From Streptomyces phaeolivaceus (GTDB lineage: Bacteria > Actinomycetota > Actinomycetes > Streptomycetales > Streptomycetaceae), in assembly GCF_009184865.1 (NCBI RefSeq), contig NZ_CP045096.1, positions 5,146,001 through 5,210,000 on the forward strand: a stretch of 64,000 nucleotides of DNA. The letters are read 5' to 3'. Below the pieces are notes generated by a model that saw nothing but the letters and a program-made list of their open reading frames with translations, did not search any database and was not told the origin of the DNA. Positions 20,997-30,682 of this stretch are shown in pieces (the stretch's first letter is position 1; each line of letters opens with the position of its first letter). The position numbers and the translations under genes were made by a program.

Positions 20997-22724
20997 TCAG
21001 CCCGTGAACTTCACGTCGGTGATCGCCTGCTTGTAGCCGGCACCACTGAACTGGTCACCGTTCGCGTAGGGCACATCGGTGAGCCAGACGAGAACGTACC
21101 GGGTCTTCACCGACTTCTTGGCCGAGATCTTCAGTTCCGTGCCACTCGTCCTGCTCGTGGCGATCTTCGTCATGGAGCTGAGGGGAGCGGACGAAGACAG
21201 GGAGTGGGCCGCGTACAGCGTGGCTGTCGTGTGGTCGCCGGTGTAGTACAGCCCTATTGAGGCCGCCGACACCTCCTGGGCCGAGCCCAGGTCGTAGACG
21301 ATGCCGACGCCCTGCTTGAACGGCGCCAGTGTGGGGCCGCCGTTGTAGGAGTAGGTCCGCCAGTACGTCGACGAGCTGCTGTCGTACGTCAGCTTCGCGT
21401 CGTTCGCGTGCTGGGGCTTGCCGTCCGGGTAGTACTCCGCGGCGTCCTTGATACCGAGCGTGGTGACGGGCTTGGCCTTGTCGGTGCCCTTGTCGCCGCC
21501 GTCCGACGTCTGGCTCGTGTCCGGCTCGCCGGACTGGCCGCCACCGTTCATGAGCGCGTCGGCCAACTGCCAGCTGCCGAGACCGAGCGCGGCGATCAGC
21601 AGCGCCGAGACGGCCCATTTGAGGGCCTTGCCGGTCCGGCTCTGCAGCGGGGGCGGCGGGGTCTGCAGCGGCTGGGTGACGCCGGCGTGCGGTGACTGAC
21701 GGCCGTACGACCCCTGCTGGTACGTCGTCCGCTGATAGTCGGGTGGCGCGGTGAACGCGGGCTCCGGCGGACGGATGCGCGGCATCTCGCCGACCGCCTT
21801 CACCAGCTCCTCCGGCGTCGTGCACGGAGACTCGTGACGTGAGGCGGTGGCACCGTCGTTGACGAGCGCGCGCATGGAGAGCTCCGACAGCCCCCGGTGG
21901 ACGCCCGCACGGACCTGGTCGGGCGCGATGAGCCCGACGCCCTTGGGTAGCCCGGAGAGACCGTGTGCGTCGTTCTCGTACGGCCAGCGCTGGGTGAGCG
22001 CCGAGTACAGCAGCGCGCCGATCGCCTCCGTGTCCGTGCGCTGCGGGGTGTCCGAGCTGATGCCACGCAGCGCCGCGTTCACCGCGAGACCACGGATGCG
22101 CCACTGCCCGGAGGCGGAACGCAGCACGGCGCTCGGATTGAGCCGCAGATGCGAGAGGCCCTCGCGGTGTGCGGCGGCCATGGCGTGGGAGACCTGAGTG
22201 ACCATCTGGTACGCGTCGTGCGGTTCCAGTGGACCGGAGGCCAGCAGAGCCGTCAGCTCCGTGGCGTCGGGCAGCCACTCGTGCACCACGTACACGAGGT
22301 CGTTCTCCTCGACCGCGTCCAGCACCTGGACGAAGCGGGGATCACCCAGCAGCGCCGAGGAGCGGGCCGCCGCCAGCACGGAACGAGCGCGCGCATGGTC
22401 GGCGGGCAGGACATGCACCCCGACCGCGCGACGCAGTTTCTCGTCCACGGCACGCCAACTGCTGAAACCGTCCAGACGGGTGACGCACTCTTCGAGGCGA
22501 TAGCGCCTGGCGAGTTTGTGGCCGCTGTGCAGTTCGGGCGGTGTCGTCTTCGAAGGGCTCTCGGTACCGCCGCTCCCCTGTGCCTCTTCGCTCGCCGAGC
22601 TTTCCGTGTCCCGCTCCCGGTTCTGGGCCTCCCCGTCGGCCGTGGACTGGTCCGCTTGTGCGGTCAGCGGCTCGTCGCCGCTGTTGTCTGCCACGTCGAC
22701 GGCAGCCGTGCTCCGTTCCGCCAC
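20997..22724 (-). CDS. Membrane-anchored pseudokinase associated with MurJ
   Basis: 575 aa from the GTG at 22724 (AGGA upstream). A disordered acidic N terminus precedes a protein-kinase-like fold (about 70-320). Catalytic residues are missing: the VAIK lysine strand reads VGVHVL, the HRD loop reads LSHLRLNPSAVL, and the DFG position reads IRGLAVN. It should not phosphorylate. A transmembrane helix (ALKWAVSALLIAALGLGSW, about 382-400) leads to an extracellular discoidin-like domain (YDLGSAQEVSAASIGLYY). In mycobacteria the MurJ protein carries a pseudokinase and a similar outer domain in one chain; here they are a separate gene just downstream of murJ. Likely role: regulation of lipid II flipping through FHA partners. 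Confidence 0.85.
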   Translation of the reverse strand: MAERSTAAVDVADNSGDEPLTAQADQSTADGEAQNRERDTESSASEEAQGSGGTESPSKTTPPELHSGHKLARRYRLEECVTRLDGFSSWRAVDEKLRRAVGVHVLPADHARARSVLAAARSSALLGDPRFVQVLDAVEENDLVYVVHEWLPDATELTALLASGPLEPHDAYQMVTQVSHAMAAAHREGLSHLRLNPSAVLRSASGQWRIRGLAVNAALRGISSDTPQRTDTEAIGALLYSALTQRWPYENDAHGLSGLPKGVGLIAPDQVRAGVHRGLSELSMRALVNDGATASRHESPCTTPEELVKAVGEMPRIRPPEPAFTAPPDYQRTTYQQGSYGRQSPHAGVTQPLQTPPPPLQSRTGKALKWAVSALLIAALGLGSWQLADALMNGGGQSGEPDTSQTSDGGDKGTDKAKPVTTLGIKDAAEYYPDGKPQHANDAKLTYDSSSSTYWRTYSYNGGPTLAPFKQGVGIVYDLGSAQEVSAASIGLYYTGDHTTATLYAAHSLSSSAPLSSMTKIATSRTSGTELKISAKKSVKTRYVLVWLTDVPYANGDQFSGAGYKQAITDVKFTG

Positions 22725-22842
22725 CGTCGTTCCTGCCTCCCCATCCGTTGAGCGCTCTGAGACGCCAAAGCCAATTGTGCCCACAGTCCGCCGCTATGAG
22801 CGACACGCGGCGGCGGACGATGGTTGTGCGCGTACCCCAGCC

Positions 22843-25074
22843 TCAGCGCCCCAGCCGTCCGCGGACCATACCGACCATCGAGTTGAGCTCTTCGATGCGC
22901 ATGCGTCGCGCGGCGACGTAGAAGACACCGAGCAGAACGATTCCTCCCCCGACGAGTGCGAGCATCGAGCCGCCGACACCCTGTCCCAGCGTCCGGCTGA
23001 TGCCGTAGCAGGCCGCGCCGCTGAGCAGCGCCGCGGGCAGCGAGGCGATGGACAGCCTCGCGTACGTCCGCATCACCTTGGATCCGTCCAGGTCCCCGCC
23101 CAGCCGCTTCTTGAGCCGACGCCAGGCGACGCCGACACCGATCATGTACGCCAGACCGTACGAGGCCGCCATACCGACCACCGCCCAGCGGGCCGGGATC
23201 ACGAAGAAGCAGACCGCGGAGGCGCTTGCGTTGACGGCGGCCACGATGACCGTGTTGTAGAACGGGGTCCGGGTGTCCTCGTACGCGTAGAAGGCGCGGA
23301 GAACGACGTACTGCACGGAGTACGGGATCAGGCCGAGCCCGAAGGCCATCAGCATGAAGCCCATGTTCGTGGCGGCGCCGGTGCCGGAGGAACCGAAGAT
23401 CAGCGTGCACATCGGGATGCCGAGCGCGACGAAGCCGAAGGCGATCGGCACGATGGCGACCGCGGTGGTGCGCAGACCTTGTGAGATGTCGTCACGAACG
23501 GCGCCAGTGTCGTCCTCGGCGGCCGAGCGCGAGATGCGCGGCAGGAGGGCGGCCATGAGCGAGACGGTGATGATGGCCTGTGGCAGGCCCCAGATGAGCT
23601 GGGCGTTGGCGTAGGCGCTGAAACCGGTGCCGGCGATTTTCGTCTCGGTGACGGCTGCGGTCGCCAGCTGAGTGACGACGAGGGCGCCCGCCTGGTTGGC
23701 GAGCACGAACAGGATCGTCCACTTGGCGAGCATCGCGGCTTTGCCGAGGCCGTGGCCCTTCCAGTCGAAACGCAGGCGCATCCGGAACCCGGTCTCCCGC
23801 AGGTACGGGATCATCGCCAGGGCCTGGACCACGAGGCCGAGGAGGATACCGATACCGAGGAGCTGCTCGCCTTCCGGCGGGATGTTCTCGACCGTCATGT
23901 GGGAGTCGGCCGCGCTGCCGTAGACCCAGAGAAATGCGCCGAGGGTGACGATGATGACGATGTTGTTGAGGACCGGGGTCCACATCATCGCGCCGAAGCG
24001 GCCACGGGCGTTGAGGATCTGCCCCATCACCACATGGATGCCCATGAAGAAGATCGAGGGCAGGAAGTACCGGGTGAAGGTGACGGCGACGTCATTGGCT
24101 GCGGCGTCGTCGGCGAGAGGGGTCGACAGCGCGCGGACCAGCAGTGGTGCGGCGAACATGGCGAGCGCGGTGAGGAGCCCCAGGATCACCATGACCAGGG
24201 TCAGCAACCTGTTGGCGTACGCCTCTCCACCGTCGTCGTCATCCTTCATGGCACGGACGAGCTGTGGCACGAAGACCGAGTTGAGACCACCGCCGACGGT
24301 AAGGATGTAGATCATCGTCGGCAGTTGGTAGGCGACCTGGAAGGACTCACCGAGCAGGGCGAGGCCGAGCGCGGAGACGATCATCGCCGAGCGGATGAAC
24401 CCGGTGAGGCGCGACACCATGGTGCCCGCCGCCATCACGGCGCTCGACTTCAGCAGGCCCGAGGCCTTCCCGCCCTTCTTCGCCGCGGGCGCGGGCGCGG
24501 GCGGGGGCGTGGGAGCCGGTGAGGGCGCGGGGGCCTCGTACGTTGGGCGGCCCGGACCGGGCGCCGGGGCAGGCCCGGGAACGGAGGGCTGTCCCACGGG
24601 GGTCTGGCCGCTCTGCTGCTGGTCGCGGAAGAGGTGGGCGAACGCGTCCGGCTCGTGGCGCTCCTCGCCGGCCTGGGTCACCAGGTCGTCCACGCCGACG
24701 AACTGGGTCGTGCGGGCGTCGTCGCCGTACGGCAGATGCCGGGTCGGGCCTTCGGGCTCGGGGGCCGGAGTCTGGGCCCACACCCGCGGGTCGGGCGCGT
24801 ACTGCGGGGTAAACGGCTGCGCGTAGAGCGGCTGCTGGGGCTGGTAGGTGCCCGGAGCCGGCGGCGGGTGCGCGGCGCGGTCGTAGAGCGCCTCGGCCAC
24901 CGGGTCCTGGGCGACGAGATCCCGCGCGCGGTAGGGGTCCTGGTCGTAGGCGTCCTGGAGGTACATGTCCGCGGGAGGCTGCGGCGGCACCTGGCCCGTC
25001 CCGGGGAGCGGGCCGTCGGGATACCCCGAGTCGGCTGCGCCCTGGCCGCGGTCACCGTCGTACGGCGCGTTCAT
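22843..25074 (-). CDS. murJ: Lipid II flippase MurJ (MviN)
   Basis: 743-aa member of the MOP exporter family that moves lipid II across the membrane for peptidoglycan synthesis. The first roughly 205 residues are a cytoplasmic Pro/Gln/Ala-rich extension (repeated PAPGPGRP and PAPAP). About 14 transmembrane segments begin at SSAVMAAGTMVSRLTGFIRSAMI. Family motifs include GGGLNSVFVPQLVRA and ANAQLIWGLPQAIITVSLMAALLPRIS. It lies downstream of the DUF6049 gene (48 bp) and upstream of the pseudokinase gene, all leftward. Confidence 0.95.
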   Translation of the reverse strand: MNAPYDGDRGQGAADSGYPDGPLPGTGQVPPQPPADMYLQDAYDQDPYRARDLVAQDPVAEALYDRAAHPPPAPGTYQPQQPLYAQPFTPQYAPDPRVWAQTPAPEPEGPTRHLPYGDDARTTQFVGVDDLVTQAGEERHEPDAFAHLFRDQQQSGQTPVGQPSVPGPAPAPGPGRPTYEAPAPSPAPTPPPAPAPAAKKGGKASGLLKSSAVMAAGTMVSRLTGFIRSAMIVSALGLALLGESFQVAYQLPTMIYILTVGGGLNSVFVPQLVRAMKDDDDGGEAYANRLLTLVMVILGLLTALAMFAAPLLVRALSTPLADDAAANDVAVTFTRYFLPSIFFMGIHVVMGQILNARGRFGAMMWTPVLNNIVIIVTLGAFLWVYGSAADSHMTVENIPPEGEQLLGIGILLGLVVQALAMIPYLRETGFRMRLRFDWKGHGLGKAAMLAKWTILFVLANQAGALVVTQLATAAVTETKIAGTGFSAYANAQLIWGLPQAIITVSLMAALLPRISRSAAEDDTGAVRDDISQGLRTTAVAIVPIAFGFVALGIPMCTLIFGSSGTGAATNMGFMLMAFGLGLIPYSVQYVVLRAFYAYEDTRTPFYNTVIVAAVNASASAVCFFVIPARWAVVGMAASYGLAYMIGVGVAWRRLKKRLGGDLDGSKVMRTYARLSIASLPAALLSGAACYGISRTLGQGVGGSMLALVGGGIVLLGVFYVAARRMRIEELNSMVGMVRGRLGR

Positions 25075-25121
25075 GGTTACCCCACCTCATCGTCCCCGGG
25101 CCAACCGGCCACGACAGTCGC

Positions 25122-27530
25122 TCAACGGTCCACTCTCTCACCCGTGCCGGACGGGTCGGCGCTTTCCGGAGCGGTGTCCGGGGCCGGGTCACTCGGGTGC
25201 TCCGGCTCGTCTTTCCCGGCCTCGGCCGGTGACTCCTCCTCGGCAGTGTGTACGACCGAGGCCGCCTCGGCGTTCGCGCCCCCGTCCTTCGGGAGGCTTT
25301 CCGACGAGTCGTCGCCCGTCGAGGTCCCCTCCGCCTCCAGCCGGGCGGCGGCACGCTTGCGCTGTGTGTACATCCGGAATCCGGCCAGGACAAGGAGCAG
25401 CACGCCACCGGCGATCACCAGCATCACCGCCGGTGTGATCTCGGTGACGTTCACCGTGAACCTGACCTCGTCACCGTACTTCTCGCCGTCCGCCGTGTAG
25501 AGCTGGGCGACGACGTCGGCCTTGCCGTTGGCCTCGGCGTTCGTGGTGAACTTCACCGACTCGCTGTGCCCGCCGGAGATGTCGACGGACTGCTCCGCGA
25601 AGACCTTGTCATCGATCTTCAGACGCTTCGAGGACAGGGAGGTGAGGCGGAGTGTCAGGTTGCCGACACCCTGCACGAGGTTGTTCTGCACGGTCACGGG
25701 GATCGTCGCGCTGCGGCCCGAGAGCTTCGTCTCGGACTTCTCGATCAGCCGGACCTGTTCGGTGAGCGAGTTGAGGTAACTCTGCACACCGTTGCGGTAG
25801 ACCGCCGCGTCCATGGACCGGCCCCGCCAGGAGGTGGACATCTCCCGGTCCATGGTCCTGCCGAACGGCGTGACCACGCGCGACTGGTCGGAGAGGATCA
25901 CCTTGAAACGGTCGAGGTCCGTCTGCGTGGTCTGGATCTCCTTGAACGCCGACTTGGACAGCGCCTGCTTCCGCAGCGACGACGGGTACGCCGAGGCCGA
26001 CGGGATCTTGGTGTTGGCGCCGGGATCGGGCTTCGCGGCGGCTGCAGCGGACAGCTCCTGGGGCTGCGACCAGTTTCCGCCCTGGAGCGCGGTCAGGGCT
26101 TGTGCCATCGTCTGTGCCTGGCTTGCCGACGGCATGCGCTGCGGGGCGATCACGATGCTGCGCTGCTTGTTGTTCTGCAGATCCGTCATCAGGCTCTGGG
26201 CGAGGAATCTCTGCACCGCCAGCGTGGAACTCTCGGCCTTCGTCATATCGCCCTGGAACGCCGTCGACAGCCGTGCGTCGGAGACCACCGCCGTGGTGCC
26301 GCCGCCGATGGGCCGGGCCGCGTTGGGCGTGTAGGACAGGCTGTCGCTCTCTCGCAGGCTGTCACTGCGGGCGATCACCTTGTCGGCGCCCGCGGAGATG
26401 GCCACATTGACGATCGACGGGTCGACGGCGCCGTTGACGGGCCAGGCGAAGTCCGTCTCCGGTACCACCCGGAGGATGTTCTGGACGGTGTCCGAGGCCA
26501 CATCGGTGGCGTCCTTCAGCCGGCTGAGGGAACCGGTGATCGTCTTGCCGTTGTGGGCCAGCGACGCGAGGTCCGGGTCCGCGAAGGGGAGGGCGACCAC
26601 CTCCTCGCCCTGGACCGCCGTCTCCAGCTCCGCCAGCCACTCCTTGGCGACGGCCTGGTTCCTGCCCTCGACGGTAGTGCCCCCGCTGCGGACCCGGTAG
26701 CTCTCCGTCATCGCGACGACCGAGGCCAGCAGGTCCGGATCGATCACCCAGGTGATGTCCAGGTCCTTGCCCAGCGTCAGCATCTGCTCCAGGCGTCCGC
26801 CCGCCGAGATCTCCTTGGCCAGATCGTCGTTCAGGAAGACCGGCGTCTGCTGCTCGCCGGGACCGGTCTCCGCCGTCAGGTGGGTGGTGGAGATCAGCGG
26901 CCAGAGATACGTCGTCTTCGTCTTGGTCCCTGCCTCGTCGGGCTGCCACGGCAGGAACGTGCGCTGGATCCCGAGGACGTGGTCGTACGGGGCTGCCGCG
27001 GTCCTGCCCGAGAGCGAGACGCCCAGCTGATAGACACCGTCCGAGCCGAGGTCCAGCTCCTTGACGGGAACCGAGATGGTGAAGGGCTGGGCCACACCGG
27101 AGGCGAGCTCGGAGAACTCCTCCACATACTTCCCGCCGACCTCCGTCCCGTCGGCGTACTGGTCGAAGCCGGTGCGTTTGGCCCTGTCGTCGATGGCTGA
27201 ACGGCCCGTGACGGCGGCCGAGGCCACACGCAGGCCCACATGGGCGTCCGTGACCGTCTGCTTGCCCTTGTTCGTGACCGTTCCGGACACGGTCACCGTG
27301 TCGCCGTCGCTGGGCACGCTGGGGCTGAGTGAGTCCAGGGAGACCTCGACGGTGCTGGACCCCGTCGCCTCGGCCAGGGAGGCCTGCGGCGTCGCTTGCG
27401 CGGACGGGGCCACGGGCAGCTGGAACAGGCCGGCCAGCAGGGGCGCCCCGGCGAACAGTGCCCCGGTGCGCAGCAGCCACCGGCGGGCAGGTGAGGGACT
27501 CGTCCCCTGGAAGTCTGCCGCCTCGGCCAC
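25122..27530 (-). CDS. DUF6049 family exported membrane-anchored protein
   Basis: 802 aa. A signal sequence (RRWLLRTGALFAGAPLLAGLFQLPVAPSAQA, residues 17-47) is followed by a large extracellular region with an Ig-like beta domain near 50-150 (VSGTVTNKGKQTVTDAHVGL) and a long central domain. A C-terminal helix (AVMLVIAGGVLLLVLAGF) comes before a basic, then acidic, cytoplasmic tail. A homologue stands in the same position before mviN in mycobacteria. The biochemical role is unknown; the gene neighbourhood suggests cell-wall export or assembly. It is the first gene of the leftward wall/sigM block and diverges from the CCA gene. Confidence 0.8.
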   Translation of the reverse strand: MAEAADFQGTSPSPARRWLLRTGALFAGAPLLAGLFQLPVAPSAQATPQASLAEATGSSTVEVSLDSLSPSVPSDGDTVTVSGTVTNKGKQTVTDAHVGLRVASAAVTGRSAIDDRAKRTGFDQYADGTEVGGKYVEEFSELASGVAQPFTISVPVKELDLGSDGVYQLGVSLSGRTAAAPYDHVLGIQRTFLPWQPDEAGTKTKTTYLWPLISTTHLTAETGPGEQQTPVFLNDDLAKEISAGGRLEQMLTLGKDLDITWVIDPDLLASVVAMTESYRVRSGGTTVEGRNQAVAKEWLAELETAVQGEEVVALPFADPDLASLAHNGKTITGSLSRLKDATDVASDTVQNILRVVPETDFAWPVNGAVDPSIVNVAISAGADKVIARSDSLRESDSLSYTPNAARPIGGGTTAVVSDARLSTAFQGDMTKAESSTLAVQRFLAQSLMTDLQNNKQRSIVIAPQRMPSASQAQTMAQALTALQGGNWSQPQELSAAAAAKPDPGANTKIPSASAYPSSLRKQALSKSAFKEIQTTQTDLDRFKVILSDQSRVVTPFGRTMDREMSTSWRGRSMDAAVYRNGVQSYLNSLTEQVRLIEKSETKLSGRSATIPVTVQNNLVQGVGNLTLRLTSLSSKRLKIDDKVFAEQSVDISGGHSESVKFTTNAEANGKADVVAQLYTADGEKYGDEVRFTVNVTEITPAVMLVIAGGVLLLVLAGFRMYTQRKRAAARLEAEGTSTGDDSSESLPKDGGANAEAASVVHTAEEESPAEAGKDEPEHPSDPAPDTAPESADPSGTGERVDR

Positions 27531-27762
27531 GCGCTCGCCCGTCCCTCGTCGTCAGTGGTCGTCGGAATGTGCGTCCACGCATGGTAACGATGCGCGCTGA
27601 GGGGAAGTGCCGCGGTCCGCTCCACAAGATCGGGGGTGAGGCCGGGCTGTCCCCGTATGTGCACGTATCGAGGGAGTCGGCGAGACGGCCGGCTGCGGGA
27701 AGCCGTTGTGCACATTCAATGGAGGCGACCGGTGCCACCGGCGCCACGTACCCTTTTCTGTT

Positions 27763-29211
27763 GTGCCGAACGCCAACGAAGACAACAGTGCCCTGAGCCA
27801 GGTGCAGCGCCGCGCGGTGAGTGAACTGCTGAGGGTCTCCCCTGTAGCCGACGACCTCGCCCGCCGTTTCCAGCAGGCCGGGTTCTCGCTCGCCCTGGTC
27901 GGCGGTTCGGTGAGGGACGCGTTGCTCGGCCGGCTCGGCAACGACCTGGACTTCACGACGGACGCCCGCCCCGAGGACGTGCTGAAGATCGTGCGGCCCT
28001 GGGCGGACTCGGTCTGGGAGGTCGGGATCGCTTTCGGCACGGTGGGAGCGCAGAAGGACGGCTACCAGATCGAGGTCACGACCTATCGCTCCGAGGCGTA
28101 CGACCGGACCTCGCGCAAGCCCGAGGTGTCGTATGGCGACTCGATCGAGGAAGATCTCGTACGTCGCGACTTCACGGTGAACGCGATGGCGGTGGCCCTC
28201 CCCGAGAAGGAGTTCATCGACCCCCACGGTGGGCTCGAGGACCTCTCCGCGCGTGTGCTGCGTACGCCTGGCACCCCGGAGGAGTCCTTCTCCGACGACC
28301 CGCTGCGCATGATGCGGGCCGCGCGTTTCGCCGCCCAGCTGGACTTCGAGGTGGCCCCCGAGGTCGTCGCGGCGATGACGGACATGGCCGGCCGTCTTGA
28401 GATCGTCTCGACCGAGCGGGTGCGGGACGAGCTGAACAAGCTGCTCCTGTCCGCCCACCCTCGCGAGGGCCTGAGCCTGCTGGTCGACACCGGCCTCGCC
28501 GAGCACGTCCTGCCCGAGCTGCCCGCGCTGCGTCTGGAACGGGACGAGCATCATCGGCACAAGGACGTCTACGACCACACACTGATCGTCCTGGAGCAGG
28601 CGATCGCGCTCGAGGACGACGGGCCGGACCTCACCCTGCGGCTCGCCGCGCTGCTGCACGACATCGGCAAGCCGCGTACCCGACGATTCGAGAAGGACGG
28701 CCGGGTCTCCTTCCACCACCACGAGATGGTGGGCGCCAAGATGACCAAGAAGCGCATGGTGGCCCTCAAGTACTCCAACGACCTCGTCAGGGACGTCTCG
28801 CGTCTGGTCGAACTTCACCTGCGCTTCCATGGATACGGCACCGGTGAGTGGACGGACTCCGCGGTCCGCCGCTACGTGCGCGACGCCGGCCCGCTCCTGG
28901 ACCGGCTCCACCGGCTGACCCGTTCCGACTGCACGACACGGAACAAGCGCAGGGCTAACGCTCTGTCGCGTGCGTACGACGGCCTGGAGGAGCGCATCGC
29001 CCAACTGCAGGACCAGGAGGAGCTGGACGCCATCCGCCCGGACCTCGACGGCAACCAGATCATGGAGATCCTGGGTGTCGGCCCCGGCCCCGTCATCGGG
29101 CAGGCGTACAAGTTCCTGCTGGAGCTGAGGCTGGAGAACGGGCCGATGGAACACGATGAGGCGGTCACCGCACTCAAGGAGTGGTGGGCTCAGACGTCGC
29201 AGGCATCGTGA
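27763..29211 (+). CDS. cca: CCA tRNA nucleotidyltransferase
   Basis: Adds or repairs the CCA 3' end of tRNAs. 482 aa from the GTG at 27763 (VPNANEDNSALSQ). There is no ribosome site upstream, but TACCCT lies 8 bases before the GTG, so a leaderless transcript is plausible; a start further upstream is the alternative. The nucleotidyltransferase core has GGSVRDALLGR and the catalytic pair NDLDF. RRDFTVNAMA follows, then an HD domain (HHRHKDVYDHTLIVLEQA, LLHDIGKPRTRRF) that would act as a phosphohydrolase. The HD fusion is usual in this family. Confidence 0.94.
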   Translation: MPNANEDNSALSQVQRRAVSELLRVSPVADDLARRFQQAGFSLALVGGSVRDALLGRLGNDLDFTTDARPEDVLKIVRPWADSVWEVGIAFGTVGAQKDGYQIEVTTYRSEAYDRTSRKPEVSYGDSIEEDLVRRDFTVNAMAVALPEKEFIDPHGGLEDLSARVLRTPGTPEESFSDDPLRMMRAARFAAQLDFEVAPEVVAAMTDMAGRLEIVSTERVRDELNKLLLSAHPREGLSLLVDTGLAEHVLPELPALRLERDEHHRHKDVYDHTLIVLEQAIALEDDGPDLTLRLAALLHDIGKPRTRRFEKDGRVSFHHHEMVGAKMTKKRMVALKYSNDLVRDVSRLVELHLRFHGYGTGEWTDSAVRRYVRDAGPLLDRLHRLTRSDCTTRNKRRANALSRAYDGLEERIAQLQDQEELDAIRPDLDGNQIMEILGVGPGPVIGQAYKFLLELRLENGPMEHDEAVTALKEWWAQTSQAS

Positions 29212-29244
29212 CGACCAGTACTCCGAAGTCCCGGTGAGGCTCCG

Positions 29245-29284
29245 GCGCGGGCGCGATGTTTCACGTGAAACATCGCGCCCGCGC
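29245..29284. promoter_or_regulatory. parS site 6 within a 40-bp perfect palindrome
   Basis: Exact parS at 29258-29271 forms the centre of an uninterrupted 40-bp palindrome whose outer arms are GC-rich (GCGCGGGCGCGAT and its complement). It lies 33 bp past the cca stop, in the convergent gap with the MFS gene, where a bidirectional terminator would be expected. It may serve both functions. Confidence 0.9.
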
Positions 29285-29333
29285 TGTTGTGTCAGCGGAG
29301 TCTGCGAGGGAAGGCAGGCGCCGAGGGGTCGAT

Positions 29334-29347
29334 GTTTCACGTGAAAC
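29334..29347. promoter_or_regulatory. parS site 7
   Basis: Exact match 62 bp from site 6, in the same convergent gap; the palindrome extends to 22 bp (29330-29351). Confidence 0.95.
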
Positions 29348-29362
29348 ATCGGTGCCCCTGCG

Positions 29363-30652
29363 TCAGCGCTGCCTCGTCACCTCGACTCTGGCCATGGCCG
29401 CGGCGATCACTCCATAGATCACGGCCACGGTGATGACCAGGGCGACCGAGCGGCCGTCCGGTGGAAGCATCAGGGCTGCCACGGCGGCGGCACCGACGAA
29501 GGCGATGTTGAACAGGACGTCGTAGAGGGAGAAGATCCGTCCCCGGTAGCCGTCCTCGACGGAGGACTGGACGATCGTGTCCGTGGAGATCTTCGCTCCC
29601 TGTGTGACCAGACCCAGGACGAACGCCGCGATCAATATCGGTACTTCCGTGAACGGCAGGCCGAGGGCCGGTTCCAACAGGGCGGCAGCCGCGGAGCAGG
29701 TGACGATCCACATGCCCGGCCCCAGTCGCCCGGCTGCCCAGGGCGTGATCACCGCCGCGGTGAAGAACCCGGCTCCCGAGATCCCCACGGCGAGACCGAG
29801 AAGGGCCAGCCCCTGCTCGGAGTCGGATGCCGCGGAGGTGTCGGACGACCAGGCGTATCGGCAGAGCATGAGCACCATGACCGTCAGGGCGCCGTAGCAG
29901 AACCGCATCAGCGTCATCGAGGTCAACGCCCAGGCAGCCGCCCGTCGCCCCGGCTCGGCGAGGTGCCGTACGCCTGCTGCCAGACCTCGCGCGGTCCCGG
30001 CGAGCGCAGCGCAGAGCCGCGGCTGGACCAACTCCGGATCCGGGCCGAGCAGTTCCCGGGCCATGCGCAGGGAAGCCAGGGCCGCGCAGAGGTACAGGGT
30101 CGAGCCGAGGAGGACCACCACGGCGTCGGAGTCCGAGGCCACCAGCCGTACGACGAAAGCGAGTCCGCCGCCGGCGGTCGCGGCGAGCGTTCCGGCGGTC
30201 GGTGAGAGGGAGTTGGCGATCACCAGGCGGTCGGCGTCCACCACACGGGGCAGCGCCGCGGAGAGTCCCGCCAGTACGAAGCGGTTGACCGCCGTGACAC
30301 AGAGCGCGGAGGCGTAGAAGAGCCAGTCGGGCACGTCGCCCAGGATCAGGACGGCGGTCACGGACGCCAGCAGGGCACGCAGCAGGTTTCCGTACAGCAG
30401 CACCTGGCGACGTCGCCAGCGGTCCAGCAGGACGCCGGCGAAGGGGCCGACGAGGGAGTACGGGAGAAGCAGGACCGCCATCGCGGAGGCGATGGCCGCC
30501 GCCGAGGTCTGCTTCTCGGGCGAGAAGACGACGTAGGTGGCGAGCGCGACCTGGTAGACGCCGTCGGCTCCCTGGGACAGCAGCCGTACGGTCAGCAGAT
30601 GCCGGAAGTCCCGGAGGCGGAGCAGGACACGCAGGTCGCGCACGACGGACAT
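29363..30652 (-). CDS. MFS transporter
   Basis: 429-aa multi-pass protein of the major facilitator superfamily, resembling the macrolide-efflux (MefA-like) or enterobactin-exporter group. About 12 hydrophobic helices. The early motif LLPYSLVGPFAGVLLDRWRRRQVLLYGNLLRAL matches the family's loop 2-3 signature (GVLLDRWRRR), and a second copy of that loop pattern appears after helix 8. The ATG at 30652 gives MSVVRDLRVLLRLRDFR; a GTG five codons upstream is possible. Substrate unknown. It is separated from cca by two parS sites and follows ino1 leftward. Confidence 0.85.
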   Translation of the reverse strand: MSVVRDLRVLLRLRDFRHLLTVRLLSQGADGVYQVALATYVVFSPEKQTSAAAIASAMAVLLLPYSLVGPFAGVLLDRWRRRQVLLYGNLLRALLASVTAVLILGDVPDWLFYASALCVTAVNRFVLAGLSAALPRVVDADRLVIANSLSPTAGTLAATAGGGLAFVVRLVASDSDAVVVLLGSTLYLCAALASLRMARELLGPDPELVQPRLCAALAGTARGLAAGVRHLAEPGRRAAAWALTSMTLMRFCYGALTVMVLMLCRYAWSSDTSAASDSEQGLALLGLAVGISGAGFFTAAVITPWAAGRLGPGMWIVTCSAAAALLEPALGLPFTEVPILIAAFVLGLVTQGAKISTDTIVQSSVEDGYRGRIFSLYDVLFNIAFVGAAAVAALMLPPDGRSVALVITVAVIYGVIAAAMARVEVTRQR

Positions 30653-30682
30653 GGGGCACAGCCTCACATACGGGGAGGGCCC

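Noticed and set aside
26362..29349. 995-codon minus frame beginning MFHVKH opposite cca
   Set aside because: The start is the translated parS palindrome, which gives MFHVKH-type starts at many sites; the cca gene occupies the other strand.
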